From the NCBI RefSeq assembly GCF_000413055.1, contig NZ_KE332518.1, positions 1,799,583 to 1,863,582 of the forward strand: a stretch of 64,000 bases of DNA. The letters are read 5' to 3'. This stretch comes from Treponema maltophilum ATCC 51939. Lineage in GTDB: Bacteria > Spirochaetota > Spirochaetia > Treponematales > Treponemataceae. Positions 27,484 to 35,940 of the stretch are shown one piece after another. The notes beneath the pieces are model-generated. The model did no database searches and had not been told where the DNA came from. It worked only from the letters and a program-made list of their open reading frames with translations. Made by a program: the position numbers and the translations under genes. Position 1 is the stretch's first letter. Each line of letters opens with the position of its first letter.

Positions 27484-28245
27484 ATGTCTACGCTGCGTCT
27501 TGATAAACTGCTTGCGCGCCACGGCTTCGGCACGCGAAGCGGCGTAAAAAAACTGCTGCGCGCTTTAAAAGTGCAGGTAAACGGCAGCGTTTGTACGCGT
27601 CCCGATACCGCCGTCGATCCTGAAAAAGACATCGTAAGCGTCGAAGGTCAAAAAATAAGCGTTAAAACCCACATCTATCTTATGATAAACAAACCGCAGG
27701 GTACCCTATGCTCTTCGCGCGACGGCGCCTATCGGTCGGTTTTTTCGCTTTTACCGAAAGAACTGAATCGCCGGTTTTTAGGCGGCGAGCTGCACATTGC
27801 CGGCCGGCTTGACGCGGATACCGAAGGTTTGGTGTTTTGCACCACCGACGGCGACGTAACGCACCGTATTATTTCGCCCAAGCGCCGCATTCCCAAAACC
27901 TACTTTGTTTTGCTGCGCGACGAGGCCGCCGACAGGGAAGACTATGTACGTTCTTTTGAACGGGGAATCGACGTGCCGCCTGAAGGAAGCGAGCCAGCCT
28001 TTAGGGCTCAAAGCGCCCGCCTTGTATGGCTCGGCGAAAAAGATGCGTCCTGTACGCTTACGATTTTTGAAGGAAAATACCATCAGGTAAAAAGAATGTT
28101 TGCCGCCCTCGGGAATAAGGTCGTTTTTTTGAAACGCCTTTCAATCGGCAGCTTACAGTTGGATCCGGCGCTCGAAGAAGGAAGTTGGCGCGAACTGACC
28201 GAAGAAGAACGCAATACCTTATTTAAAGAATTGGGAAAGGCGTAA
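27484..28245 (+). CDS. RsuA/RluB-family rRNA pseudouridine synthase
   Basis: The 253-residue enzyme has an N-terminal S4 RNA-binding domain (LRLDKLLARHGFGTRSGVKK) and the catalytic domain with GRLDADTEGL holding the active Asp, plus the late EGKYHQVKRMFAALG motif. The family isomerises a single uridine in 16S or 23S rRNA; the RsuA type is most likely from the overall length. GAAGGG precedes the ATG. A hairpin of the terminator type follows directly. Confidence 0.92.
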   Translation: MSTLRLDKLLARHGFGTRSGVKKLLRALKVQVNGSVCTRPDTAVDPEKDIVSVEGQKISVKTHIYLMINKPQGTLCSSRDGAYRSVFSLLPKELNRRFLGGELHIAGRLDADTEGLVFCTTDGDVTHRIISPKRRIPKTYFVLLRDEAADREDYVRSFERGIDVPPEGSEPAFRAQSARLVWLGEKDASCTLTIFEGKYHQVKRMFAALGNKVVFLKRLSIGSLQLDPALEEGSWRELTEEERNTLFKELGKA

Positions 28246-28247
28246 GC

Positions 28248-28283
28248 AAAAAAACCCCTCCGCGAAAAACTTTCACGGAGGGG
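28248..28283 (-). terminator. terminator hairpin between convergent genes
   Basis: CCCCTCCG (28255-28262) pairs with CGGAGGGG (28276-28283). On the minus strand the stem is followed by a run of seven T, so it should end leftward transcription arriving from the nitroreductase side; it may also mark the end of the pseudouridine synthase mRNA. Confidence 0.75.
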
Positions 28284-28298
28284 CAAAAGGAGAGGAGG

Positions 28299-28370
28299 AT
28301 GCAGAAAACCCTGTTCGAAGGCTGTTGGCGTTCCTCCGAACGGTACTTACTGCTTATTGCTGTTTGTTAG
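28299..28370 (+). CDS. possible 23-residue small ORF
   Basis: ATG at 28299 is preceded by AAAGGAG at ideal spacing and an extra AGGAGG next to it. The frame (MQKTLFEGCW...LLLIAVC) ends at TAG 28370 and has a short hydrophobic tail. It lies between two hairpins in the gap between convergent genes. The strong ribosome site is the main support; no family is known. Confidence 0.3.
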   Translation: MQKTLFEGCWRSSERYLLLIAVC

Positions 28371-28418
28371 CTCATGCAATACACAAAATAAACGCCCCTA
28401 TAAGAAAAAGGTTACACG

Positions 28419-28451
28419 GTTTATAAAAATAATTACATTATTTTTATAAAC
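28419..28451. terminator. 14-bp perfect AT-rich hairpin
   Basis: GTTTATAAAAATAA and TTATTTTTATAAAC form a perfect stem with loop TTACA. It sits 15 bases after the nitroreductase stop on the minus strand and after the small ORF on the plus strand. The stem is weak for a terminator because it lacks GC pairs. Confidence 0.55.
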
Positions 28452-28466
28452 GGCGTTCTACGGCGT

Positions 28467-28985
28467 TCAATAGTGTTCGCGCCGTACCCGCTCGTCATAG
28501 CTTTTGCGTTCACGCTGCGTTCCCTGTTCGGAAGGAACTCCGACGGGGAGTATCGTGCGCACGGTCAGTTTCGCCGGCACGCCTAAAATCTCGGCGAGCC
28601 GGGCTGAATTCGTTCCGCTTTGCGTATAACCGTCAAGCCATAACGATGCGTATCCGAGCGCGGTTGCCGCCAAAAGAATGTTTTCCACGGCAGCGCCGTA
28701 ATCTTCAATTTCGAAAGACCTTCCCGGAATTACTTCGACTTTTTCGGTCAAAACCGCGATAATGACGGGCGCTGTATGCACGCAGGGTTTGTCGATAACC
28801 GCCGCAATCTTTTCGATCGTGTGCTTATCGGTTATGACAATAAACGATGTGGTCTGCCCGTTGCATCCTGAAGGTGCGCGTATGCCCGCGTCCAAAATCC
28901 TGCGGATATCTTTTTCGGGAACGTTTTTATCGGCATACGTTCCGCGAAAACTGAACCGTTTTTCCGCGGCTTCAAAAAAATCCAT
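28467..28985 (-). CDS. nitroreductase-family flavoprotein
   Basis: The 172-residue protein shows the FMN-binding nitroreductase pattern: an early RFSFRGTYADKNVP arginine motif, APSGCNGQTTSFIVIT, the central IEDYGAAVENILLAATALGYASLW and the late ILPVGVPSEQG. Such enzymes reduce nitro compounds, quinones or flavins with NAD(P)H. The ATG has AGGAGG four bases upstream. A terminator-shaped hairpin lies directly before this ribosome site, so expression may depend on readthrough. Confidence 0.92.
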   Translation of the reverse strand: MDFFEAAEKRFSFRGTYADKNVPEKDIRRILDAGIRAPSGCNGQTTSFIVITDKHTIEKIAAVIDKPCVHTAPVIIAVLTEKVEVIPGRSFEIEDYGAAVENILLAATALGYASLWLDGYTQSGTNSARLAEILGVPAKLTVRTILPVGVPSEQGTQRERKSYDERVRREHY

Positions 28986-28996
28986 ATGCTCCTCCT

Positions 28997-29039
28997 AAAA
29001 AACTTTTGCAGACAGCTTGAGCTGTCGAAAAAGTTTTTT
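28997..29039 (-). promoter_or_regulatory. terminator-like hairpin abutting nitroreductase ribosome site
   Basis: On the minus strand AAAAAACTTTT and GACAGC pair with GCTGTC and AAAAGTTTTTT around a four-base loop. The T-rich end touches the AGGAGG ribosome site, so the structure resembles an attenuator or a second terminator. Confidence 0.55.
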
Positions 29040-29040
29040 G

Positions 29041-29084
29041 AAAAAAAAGCACCGATTACGCTTAACAAGCGGAATAATCGGTGC
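29041..29084 (-). terminator. intrinsic terminator of RsiV-like lipoprotein gene
   Basis: GCACCGATTA and TAATCGGTGC (29049-29058, 29075-29084) pair with an inner CGCTT/AAGCG helix, followed on the minus strand by eight T. This is a strong Rho-independent terminator. Confidence 0.88.
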
Positions 29085-29110
29085 CGGCTTTAAACTTGGA
29101 AACGTCCGCT

Positions 29111-29806
29111 TCAGCGCGCGTCTTTGGGATTAAACGTTGCGGAAAGAATGCCTTCCGAGCCGGGAGCCGCCTGGTACTTGTCGAACCACACGGTGATTTT
29201 GCTTCCCGACACCGTTATGTTTTTAAAATTGTCGGCAACGGGTTTGGTTCCTTCCGTGATGAATTCGGACAAAGAAGCGTCCTTTTTTTTGTTGATTTTA
29301 TTTTCCAGAATTTCGCGCGTCGTGCGGGAAAGCAGGTTGAGCCATTGTTCCTGCGTATATTTTAACCCGAAATACGCCGGTAAATCGGCCGGGAACAACT
29401 GTTTGTTTTCGGCGGGGAGCCAGTTGACGACGTCAATATAATTTATGCCGTTCGCTCCGCCCGTATACTGGTACGTTTCGATTTTTATGCTGATGAGCGA
29501 ATCCGAAAGTTCGGCAGCTTCCCACGTCATCGAAAAAGAGTGGGGCATTTTCGAGCCCATCCGATGGCTTTCGGTAGAATCGAGGTCGAATTCGGCAAAG
29601 CGTTCATTTTTGATTTTTTGTATAAGCGCATTCAAGGCCGGATGTGCGGGAAAACTCGGAACTTCGATCGAAGAATAAAAGCGCTCGGTCTTTTTTTCTT
29701 CCGGAACGACTTTTACATTGAGAACCTTGCTGCCCTGTGTCGTAACGCAGGAAAAGAACAGCGCCGACAAACATACGGCGGCGCATGCTGAAAATAATTT
29801 ATTCAT
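29111..29806 (-). CDS. lipoprotein with RsiV-like DUF3298 domain
   Basis: The 231-residue protein starts with a lipoprotein signal (hydrophobic to LFFSC, Cys at 20). The rest fits the DUF4163 plus DUF3298 pattern of RsiV-type proteins: a strand-rich first half, then YTGGANGINYIDVVNW, a helical LTQEQ-like segment (YTQEQWLNLLSRTTREIL) and a final beta strand (ITVWFDKYQAAPGSEG). In Bacillus RsiV the domain binds lysozyme; here there is no sigma-factor gene, so the role is unknown. It is anchored in the envelope. Confidence 0.8.
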   Translation of the reverse strand: MNKLFSACAAVCLSALFFSCVTTQGSKVLNVKVVPEEKKTERFYSSIEVPSFPAHPALNALIQKIKNERFAEFDLDSTESHRMGSKMPHSFSMTWEAAELSDSLISIKIETYQYTGGANGINYIDVVNWLPAENKQLFPADLPAYFGLKYTQEQWLNLLSRTTREILENKINKKKDASLSEFITEGTKPVADNFKNITVSGSKITVWFDKYQAAPGSEGILSATFNPKDAR

Positions 29807-29950
29807 TGTAAACTCCTAAGATGATGGTACCTATATAATACCGATTTTTTGCAAATTAGGCAATGCGCTTTATCTTCAGTTTTCGCTTGCCCAATGCCGT
29901 ATAAACGGTTATAATATAATGGAAATTATATGGAAATTAGAGGAAAAAAA

Positions 29951-30400
29951 ATGACGGAACGCTGTTTTGTAATGTTAAAGCCGGGCGCAATGAACCGGCG
30001 TATTGTCGGCGAAATCATAAACCGAATTGAACGTAAGGGCCTTAATTTAACGGCTGTAAAACTTATGAAAATAACGCCGGAATTGGCCCAGCAGCACTAC
30101 GCGGAGCACATTAAAAAGTCTTTTTTTAAGGATCTCGTTACCTATGTTACATCGGCTCCCGTTCTTGCAATGGTGTGGGAAGGCGACAACTGCGTTGCTC
30201 TTATGCGGAAACTTGTCGGCGCGACAAATCCCGCCGAAGCGCTGCCGGGCACCATCAGGGGCGATTACTGTATCCACACGGATTTAAACATCATTCATGC
30301 TTCCGACAGCCCGAAAAGCGGCGAGCGCGAAACCTCCCTGTTTTTTAAACCGGAAGAAATAATCCCGTGGCAGGACGAACACGCGCATAAGTGGATATAA
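29951..30400 (+). CDS. ndk: nucleoside diphosphate kinase
   Basis: The 149-residue enzyme transfers the gamma-phosphate between nucleoside triphosphates and diphosphates through a phosphohistidine in NIIHASDSP. The N-terminal MTERCFVMLKPGAMNR and the central HYAEHIKKSFF (Kpn-loop side) are typical. Start 29951 is preceded by AGAGGA. Its stop is two bases before the gpsA start, so the two are coupled. Confidence 0.95.
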   Translation: MTERCFVMLKPGAMNRRIVGEIINRIERKGLNLTAVKLMKITPELAQQHYAEHIKKSFFKDLVTYVTSAPVLAMVWEGDNCVALMRKLVGATNPAEALPGTIRGDYCIHTDLNIIHASDSPKSGERETSLFFKPEEIIPWQDEHAHKWI

Positions 30401-30402
30401 GC

Positions 30403-31449
30403 ATGGCTGCAAAGACAATCGGCGTTATCGGAGCCGGCGCTTGGGGAACCGCCCTCGCCCACATTCTGGCAGCAGGCGGCCATGAGGTTGAATTATGGGC
30501 GCTCGAAGAAGATGTCGTAAACGGCATAAATACCGTTCATAAAAACGAGCGGTATTTAAAGGACTTTGAACTGTCGCGCAAACTCAAAGCGACGTCCGAT
30601 ATAAAGCAAGCCGCATCCGACAAAGATTTTTTGATTTTAGCTTCCCCTTCCCTTTATTTGGCGCGCACGGTTACGCAGATTGTCGATCTTCCTTCAATAG
30701 TCAACGGCTCGACGTGCATCGGCGTTTTGACAAAAGGTTTTATTCCGACCGACGGCGGCGCAAAGTTGATTCTCGAAGTATTGGAAACGGTTTTGCCCTT
30801 TGCCTACCACAAAAATCTCGTGTACATATCCGGGCCGAGCCATGCCGAAGAAGTTGCTGCCGGTAAATTGACCGGTCTTATCGCGGCGAGCGAAAACCCC
30901 AAGAATTCCATTCGGTTCAGAGAATTGCTTAAAGTTCCCGGTCTTATGGTTTTTTCAAGTTTGGATGTTGTCGGCGTGCAGATTTGCGCAGCGGCAAAAA
31001 ATATTATCGCCGTCGTATTCGGCTGCCTTGACGCGATTGCCGAACAATCGAGTCTGTTCGGCGACAACACCGAATCGCTTCTTCTTGCCGCGGGCTTAAA
31101 CGAAATACAAACGCTCGGCTTTGCCATGGGCGCAACCCACGCCGAAACCTTTACGTCGATCGCCGGGGTCGGCGACTTGGAAGTAACCTGCCGCTCGCAC
31201 TACGGCCGCAACCGCCGCTTCGGGCGAGACATTATACTTAAAAATATTTTGGAACCATTCGCCGATTTGGAAAACCTTATCGCGCGCATAAACGAAATCG
31301 GCTACCTTCCCGAAGGCGCCGTCGCGTGCAAATACGTGCAGGAAATAAGCCGGCGCTTAAATATCCGCCTGCCCATATGTAACGGTTTGTATCGCATATT
31401 GAATAAAGAAATAAAACCCCTTGACTTCCTTATAGAATTACTGAGGTAA
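30403..31449 (+). CDS. gpsA: glycerol-3-phosphate dehydrogenase [NAD(P)+]
   Basis: The 348-residue enzyme reduces dihydroxyacetone phosphate to sn-glycerol-3-phosphate for phospholipid synthesis. The nucleotide loop GAGAWG lies at 10-15. The catalytic Lys sits in VCAAAKNIIAVVFGCLDA, and the late GVGDLEVTCRSHYGRNRRFG motif is diagnostic. Start 30403 gives the normal N-terminus; an earlier GTG lies within ndk. It is followed three bases later by ffh. Confidence 0.95.
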   Translation: MAAKTIGVIGAGAWGTALAHILAAGGHEVELWALEEDVVNGINTVHKNERYLKDFELSRKLKATSDIKQAASDKDFLILASPSLYLARTVTQIVDLPSIVNGSTCIGVLTKGFIPTDGGAKLILEVLETVLPFAYHKNLVYISGPSHAEEVAAGKLTGLIAASENPKNSIRFRELLKVPGLMVFSSLDVVGVQICAAAKNIIAVVFGCLDAIAEQSSLFGDNTESLLLAAGLNEIQTLGFAMGATHAETFTSIAGVGDLEVTCRSHYGRNRRFGRDIILKNILEPFADLENLIARINEIGYLPEGAVACKYVQEISRRLNIRLPICNGLYRILNKEIKPLDFLIELLR

Positions 31450-31452
31450 CCG

Positions 31453-32808
31453 ATGCTCGAAAAATTAACCGATACCTTCGGCGGCATTATCCGCAGCATA
31501 AGCGGAAAATCCGTCATCACCGAAAAAAATATCGAAGAAACCGTTGAATCGATAAAGATGGCCCTGCTCGAAGCCGACGTCAATTTGCGCGTCGTACGCC
31601 GCTTTGTAAACAGTACGATTGAAGAAGCAAAGGGCGAAAAGGTACTGCGGGCGGTGGATCCCGGCCAACAATTTATAAAAATCGTTCACGATAAAATTAC
31701 CGCCCTGCTCGGAGATGCCAAAACCGATTTGCACTTAAAAGGCCCCGACACGCAATCGGTGATCCTGTTTTTGGGACTTCAAGGTTCCGGTAAAACGACT
31801 TCGGCCGTAAAGCTTGCCGCCCGCTTAAAAAAAGAAGGCCGCAATCCGCTTTTAGCCGCCTGCGACCTTGTGCGGCCGGCCGCCGTCCAGCAGTTGTGCA
31901 TCACCGCCGAAAAGGCTTCCGTCCCCGTTTACAAAGAGGACATTCCGCTTCCGGGCACGGCAAAAGATTCCGTGCGCATCGCAAAAAATGCAAAAACCTT
32001 TGCGGCGAAAAACGGCTTTGATACCGTCATCATCGATACCGCGGGACGCATGCAGATTGACGATGCGATGATGGACGAAATCGCCGACATTAAAAAAGCC
32101 GCCGCTCCGGATGAAGTGCTGCTCGTTGCCGATTCGATGACCGGACAAAACGCCGTCGATATCGCAAAAATCTTCGACGAAAAGCTCAATTTAACCGGCG
32201 TTATTTTAACCAAATTCGATTCGGATGCGCGCGGCGGCGCGGCCCTGTCGCTCAAAAGCGTAACCGGCAAACCCATTTTATTTATCGGCACGGGCGAAAA
32301 AATCGAAGACTTTGAAGTTTTTCATCCCGAGCGGATTGCCGGGCGCATACTCGGCATGGGCGACGTCGTTTCTTTGGTCGAAAAGGCTCAAGAAACGATC
32401 GACTTGCAAACCGCCGAGCGCATGCAAAAAAAGCTCGCCTCAAACGAGTTTACGCTCGAAGATATGCTCGAACAGCTTCAGCAAGTAAAAAAAATGGGGC
32501 CCATCGAATCGCTTTTGGACATGATGCCCGGCCTTGCAGGACAAATCCGCGAGCAGGATATCGATACCGGCGGCCTTAAAATACAGGAAGCCATAATCCG
32601 CTCGATGACGAAAAAAGAGCGCGCAAACCATTTGATTATCGGGCCGTCGCGGCGCAAACGCATTGCACGCGGTTCGGGCACCTCGGTCGCCGAAGTAAAC
32701 CGGCTCATAAAGCAGTTTGAAAAAACGCGGCTCATGATGAAAAAGATGACTAAAAACAAGGGCATGCAGGCGAAAATGATGCAGCACTTTTCCGGCGGAA
32801 ATTTCTAA
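31453..32808 (+). CDS. ffh: signal recognition particle protein Ffh
   Basis: The 451-residue GTPase has the N domain, the G domain with G1 GLQGSGKTT and DTAGR (G3), and the methionine-rich M domain ending in MKKMTKNKGMQAKMMQ, which binds signal peptides and 4.5S RNA. It directs nascent membrane and exported proteins to FtsY. It forms an operon with ndk and gpsA. Confidence 0.97.
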   Translation: MLEKLTDTFGGIIRSISGKSVITEKNIEETVESIKMALLEADVNLRVVRRFVNSTIEEAKGEKVLRAVDPGQQFIKIVHDKITALLGDAKTDLHLKGPDTQSVILFLGLQGSGKTTSAVKLAARLKKEGRNPLLAACDLVRPAAVQQLCITAEKASVPVYKEDIPLPGTAKDSVRIAKNAKTFAAKNGFDTVIIDTAGRMQIDDAMMDEIADIKKAAAPDEVLLVADSMTGQNAVDIAKIFDEKLNLTGVILTKFDSDARGGAALSLKSVTGKPILFIGTGEKIEDFEVFHPERIAGRILGMGDVVSLVEKAQETIDLQTAERMQKKLASNEFTLEDMLEQLQQVKKMGPIESLLDMMPGLAGQIREQDIDTGGLKIQEAIIRSMTKKERANHLIIGPSRRKRIARGSGTSVAEVNRLIKQFEKTRLMMKKMTKNKGMQAKMMQHFSGGNF

Positions 32809-32820
32809 CGGCAAAAAAAC

Positions 32821-32849
32821 TTTACTTTATTCAATAAACATGTTATTAT
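32821..32849 (+). promoter_or_regulatory. promoter and small operator of XRE gene
   Basis: TTTACT (32821-32826) and TATTAT (32844-32849) are 17 bp apart. Just downstream, GTGCAT-TT-ATGCAC (32857-32870) is an inverted repeat covering the expected transcription start, a good autoregulatory operator. Confidence 0.6.
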
Positions 32850-32878
32850 AAAAGCGGTGCATTTATGCACAAGTAATT

Positions 32879-33121
32879 ATGGTACAAGAGCTTTTGGCGT
32901 ATAATTTAAAAAAACATCGAAAAGATGCGGGCCTCACGCAAAACACGCTTGCCGAATTATGCGGCGTATCGTCCAGTTTTATAGCTCATGTGGAAACGAT
33001 GAGCTGCAACGTGTCGATAGGTTTTATCGAAAAAGTGTGCCGCGTTTTAAACATAGAGCCGGCAGGTTTATTCGCGAATAAACCTGCCGGCGAAAAAGCA
33101 AAAGATCTTCCTTTAAGCTGA
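32879..33121 (+). CDS. small XRE-family HTH regulator
   Basis: The 80-residue protein is essentially one Cro/C1 helix-turn-helix domain (LTQNTLAELCGVSSSFIAHVE, about 19-39) with a short tail. A perfect 34-bp DNA palindrome (33058-33091) lies in the coding sequence and encodes PAGLFANKPAG, just after the HTH domain. It is convergent with adhE, 19 bp away, and might regulate it. No Shine-Dalgarno is visible before the ATG. Confidence 0.85.
   Translation: MVQELLAYNLKKHRKDAGLTQNTLAELCGVSSSFIAHVETMSCNVSIGFIEKVCRVLNIEPAGLFANKPAGEKAKDLPLS
33058..33091. repeat. perfect 34-bp palindrome inside XRE gene
   Basis: The 17-base arm GCCGGCAGGTTTATTCG is followed immediately by its exact reverse complement. 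It is in frame in the XRE gene and lies 50 bases past the adhE stop on the other strand. There is no T run on either side, so a classical terminator is unlikely; a barrier to exonuclease or an inserted palindromic element are alternatives. Confidence 0.9.
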
Positions 33122-33140
33122 ACGGATCGGTGCGCCGATT

Positions 33141-35780
33141 TTATCGCGTCAATTTTATGCCGACCGATCTTGCAAGTTCGGGATTCGACGGCTTGTAATC
33201 CTTTCCGTAATAGCACTTTAAGTACAGTTCCCGAATTTCGCTTACGAGCGGATAGCGCGGGTTCGCGGTCGTACACTGATCGTCGAACGCTTTTTCCGAC
33301 ATGTCGTCCACATGTTCAAGAAAATCCTTTTCCGGAATTCCCGTTGCGCGGAAATCCGCGGGAATCTCGCATATGCGTTTTATTTCCTCGATTTTTTCGA
33401 TGAGCTTTTCCATCTTTTCTTCGTCGGTTTTTCCGCCGAATTTTAAATGGTCGGCAACACGCGCATAGCGCTCAAGCGCAACCGGATACTTGTATTGCGG
33501 AAAGATCGCCTGTTTGCGCGGCGCTTCGGTCGCATTGTACCGTATAACTTCGTTGATAAGCAGCGCGTTCGCCAAACCGTGCGCCGTATGATGCTGCGCG
33601 CCTATTTTGTGCGCCATGGAATGGCACACGCCGAGGAACGCGTTTGCAAAGGCCATGCCGGCAAGAGTTGCCGCATAGTGCACCTTTTCGCGCGCCTTCG
33701 GGTTTTTCGCACCCTCGGTGTAGGCCGCCGGCAAATACTTAAAGAGCAGGCGCAGCGATTCAAGCGCAAGGCCGTTCGTAAAATCGGTTGCAAGCACGGA
33801 CACAAAGGCTTCCAAGTTATGAACAATTGCGTCGATCCCCGAATACGCGGTAAGCGCTTTCGGTAAGCCCATAACAAAGTCCGGATCTATAATCGCCATA
33901 TCGGGCGTCAGTTCGTAATCGGCAATGGGGTACTTTATGCCGGTTTTGTCGTCGGTAACGATCGCAAAGGGCGTTACTTCCGATCCGGTGCCGCTTGTCG
34001 TAGGTATGGCAACCAGCACGGCCTTGGTTCCCAATTTGGGAAATTTAAACACGCGCTTTCTGATATCCATAAAACGCAGTGCCAATTCGCCGAATTTTAC
34101 CATCGGCTGCTCGTAGAGCATGCGCATGATTTTTGCGGCATCCATCGGGCTTCCGCCGCCGAAAGCTATGATGATGTCGGGCTTAAACGAGTTTATCAAG
34201 TCTACGCCCTTATAAATCGTACTCAAATCGGGGTCGGGCTTAACGTCGGAAAAAATCTCGTGCTCGATGTGCATCGCATCCAGCGTTCTCGTCAGCTGAT
34301 TTACCATACCGCACTCATGCAGATATTTATCGGTAACGATAAAGGCGCGCTTTTTGTCGCTTAAATCGCGCAGCCCTTCGCTTACCGCATTTTGCTTAAA
34401 ATAGATTTTGCGCGGTACTTGGAACCACAGCATGTTTTCACGGCGTTCGGCAACGGTTTTAATATTCATAAGATGTTTTACCCCCACGTTTTCACTGATG
34501 GCATTTCCGCCCCAGCTTCCGCAGCCGAGGGTTAAAGACGGTTCGAGGCGGAAGTTGTAAATATCGCCGATGGCGCCCTGCGACGCGGGCATATTTACCA
34601 GCACGCGCCCGGTCGTCATCTTGCTTCCGTATATATCAATTCTGTCTTGATTTTGCGGGTCGGTATACAAAACGGCCGTATGCCCCATACCTTCCAAAGC
34701 GATTTGCTTTTGCGCTTTGTCGCACGCGTCTTCAAAATCTTTTGCCTTAAACATGCCCAAAACCGGCGACAGTTTTTCGTGAGCAAAGGGCTCGTCACGT
34801 TCAATCTTTGCCCCCTCGCCTATAAGCACCTTTGTGTCGGCCGGAACCTTTACCCCCGCTATTTCGGCAATCGTATGCGCGCTTTGTCCCACAATGGCGG
34901 GATTCACCTTTCCGTCTTTTATAATCACATTGCCGACCTTCGTTTTTTCAGCGGAATTCAAAATGTACGCGCCGCGCTTTAAGAATTCTTCTTTAACGTT
35001 TTTATATACCGAATCCACGACGATGACCGATTGTTCGCTCGCGCAAATCATGCCATTGTCGAAGGTTTTACTCAGCAAAATGGAACTGACCGCCGTTTTT
35101 ATGTGCGCGCTTTCGTCGATAACGGCCGGCGTATTGCCCGAGCCGACGCCGATCGCGGGAGTTCCCGAAGAATAAGCGGCATGAACCATGCCCGGCCCGC
35201 CCGTTGCCAAAATCAAAGAAATTTTCGGGTGACGCATGAGGGCGGCCGAAAGCTCAACCGTCGGCTCGTCTATCCAGCCGATAATATCCTCCGGAGCGCC
35301 GATGGAAACCGCAATATCGCGTATGATTTTTGCGGCGGCAATCGTGCTCTTTTTGGCGCGCGGGTGCGGAGAAAAGATAATTCCGTTGCGCGTTTTAAGC
35401 GTAATCAAACTTTTAAAAATAGCGGTTGACGTGGGATTCGTCGTCGGAACGATACCGGCAATAACGCCCAACGGCTCGGCGATTTTCAAAACGCCCGCTT
35501 CGGGGTCGTGCTCGATAACGCCGCATGTACGCTCGTGCAGATATTTATTGAAAATATATTCGGCGGCAAAGTGGTTTTTTATCACCTTGTCTTCAAAAAT
35601 TCCCATGCCGCTTTCTTCGGCCGCCATCTTCGCCAATGCGATACGGTTTTCGTTTGCAGCCTGCGCCGCATGTCTGAAAATCAAATCAACCTGATCTTGG
35701 CTGAATTCCGCAAATTTCTTTTGAGCCGCCACAACGCGCTCAATAAGTGCGGACAAATCTTCCGTCGTCTTTACGATCAT
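33141..35780 (-). CDS. adhE: bifunctional acetaldehyde-CoA/alcohol dehydrogenase
   Basis: The 879-residue fusion reduces acetyl-CoA to acetaldehyde and then ethanol, regenerating NAD+ in fermentation. The N-terminal aldehyde dehydrogenase half has the catalytic Cys in NGMICASEQS. The C-terminal iron-dependent alcohol dehydrogenase half has FGGGSPMDAAK and the metal ligands in YSGIDAIVH and CHSMAHKIGAQHHTAHG. AGGAGG is at good spacing before the ATG. A consensus promoter with operator-like repeats lies upstream, so expression is likely redox- or substrate-controlled. Confidence 0.96.
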   Translation of the reverse strand: MIVKTTEDLSALIERVVAAQKKFAEFSQDQVDLIFRHAAQAANENRIALAKMAAEESGMGIFEDKVIKNHFAAEYIFNKYLHERTCGVIEHDPEAGVLKIAEPLGVIAGIVPTTNPTSTAIFKSLITLKTRNGIIFSPHPRAKKSTIAAAKIIRDIAVSIGAPEDIIGWIDEPTVELSAALMRHPKISLILATGGPGMVHAAYSSGTPAIGVGSGNTPAVIDESAHIKTAVSSILLSKTFDNGMICASEQSVIVVDSVYKNVKEEFLKRGAYILNSAEKTKVGNVIIKDGKVNPAIVGQSAHTIAEIAGVKVPADTKVLIGEGAKIERDEPFAHEKLSPVLGMFKAKDFEDACDKAQKQIALEGMGHTAVLYTDPQNQDRIDIYGSKMTTGRVLVNMPASQGAIGDIYNFRLEPSLTLGCGSWGGNAISENVGVKHLMNIKTVAERRENMLWFQVPRKIYFKQNAVSEGLRDLSDKKRAFIVTDKYLHECGMVNQLTRTLDAMHIEHEIFSDVKPDPDLSTIYKGVDLINSFKPDIIIAFGGGSPMDAAKIMRMLYEQPMVKFGELALRFMDIRKRVFKFPKLGTKAVLVAIPTTSGTGSEVTPFAIVTDDKTGIKYPIADYELTPDMAIIDPDFVMGLPKALTAYSGIDAIVHNLEAFVSVLATDFTNGLALESLRLLFKYLPAAYTEGAKNPKAREKVHYAATLAGMAFANAFLGVCHSMAHKIGAQHHTAHGLANALLINEVIRYNATEAPRKQAIFPQYKYPVALERYARVADHLKFGGKTDEEKMEKLIEKIEEIKRICEIPADFRATGIPEKDFLEHVDDMSEKAFDDQCTTANPRYPLVSEIRELYLKCYYGKDYKPSNPELARSVGIKLTR

Positions 35781-35795
35781 CTGAGCCTCCTGATC

Positions 35796-35855
35796 CGATA
35801 TATAGCTATTTATATATCGATATATATTTATATATTCTTATGAAAAAGATGTCAA
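35796..35855 (-). promoter_or_regulatory. adhE promoter with palindrome and direct repeats
   Basis: On the minus strand TTGACA (35855-35850) and TATAAA (35832-35827) are 17 bp apart. A perfect 16-bp palindrome (half-site TATATATC) at 35811-35826 covers the expected start site, and CGATATATA recurs at 35796-35804 and 35818-35826, 22 bp apart. The sequence does not match the Rex consensus. Confidence 0.75.
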
Positions 35856-35893
35856 GAGAAAAAGGATTTTTTTATAAATTTTTATAGAAAAGC

Positions 35894-35917
35894 AAAAAAA
35901 CCGCGGCATAATTCCGC
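35894..35917 (-). terminator. probable terminator of sugar isomerase gene
   Basis: A short GCGG/CCGC hairpin is followed on the minus strand by GG and seven T, 24 bases past the stop of the isomerase gene. The stem is short, so it may be weak. Confidence 0.5.
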
Positions 35918-35940
35918 CCGCATCGACAAAAGGGAAAAGA

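Noticed and set aside
35796-35855. Replication-origin-like AT repeats
   Set aside because: The TATATA repeats fit a promoter and operator directly upstream of adhE, and no DnaA boxes or replication genes are nearby.
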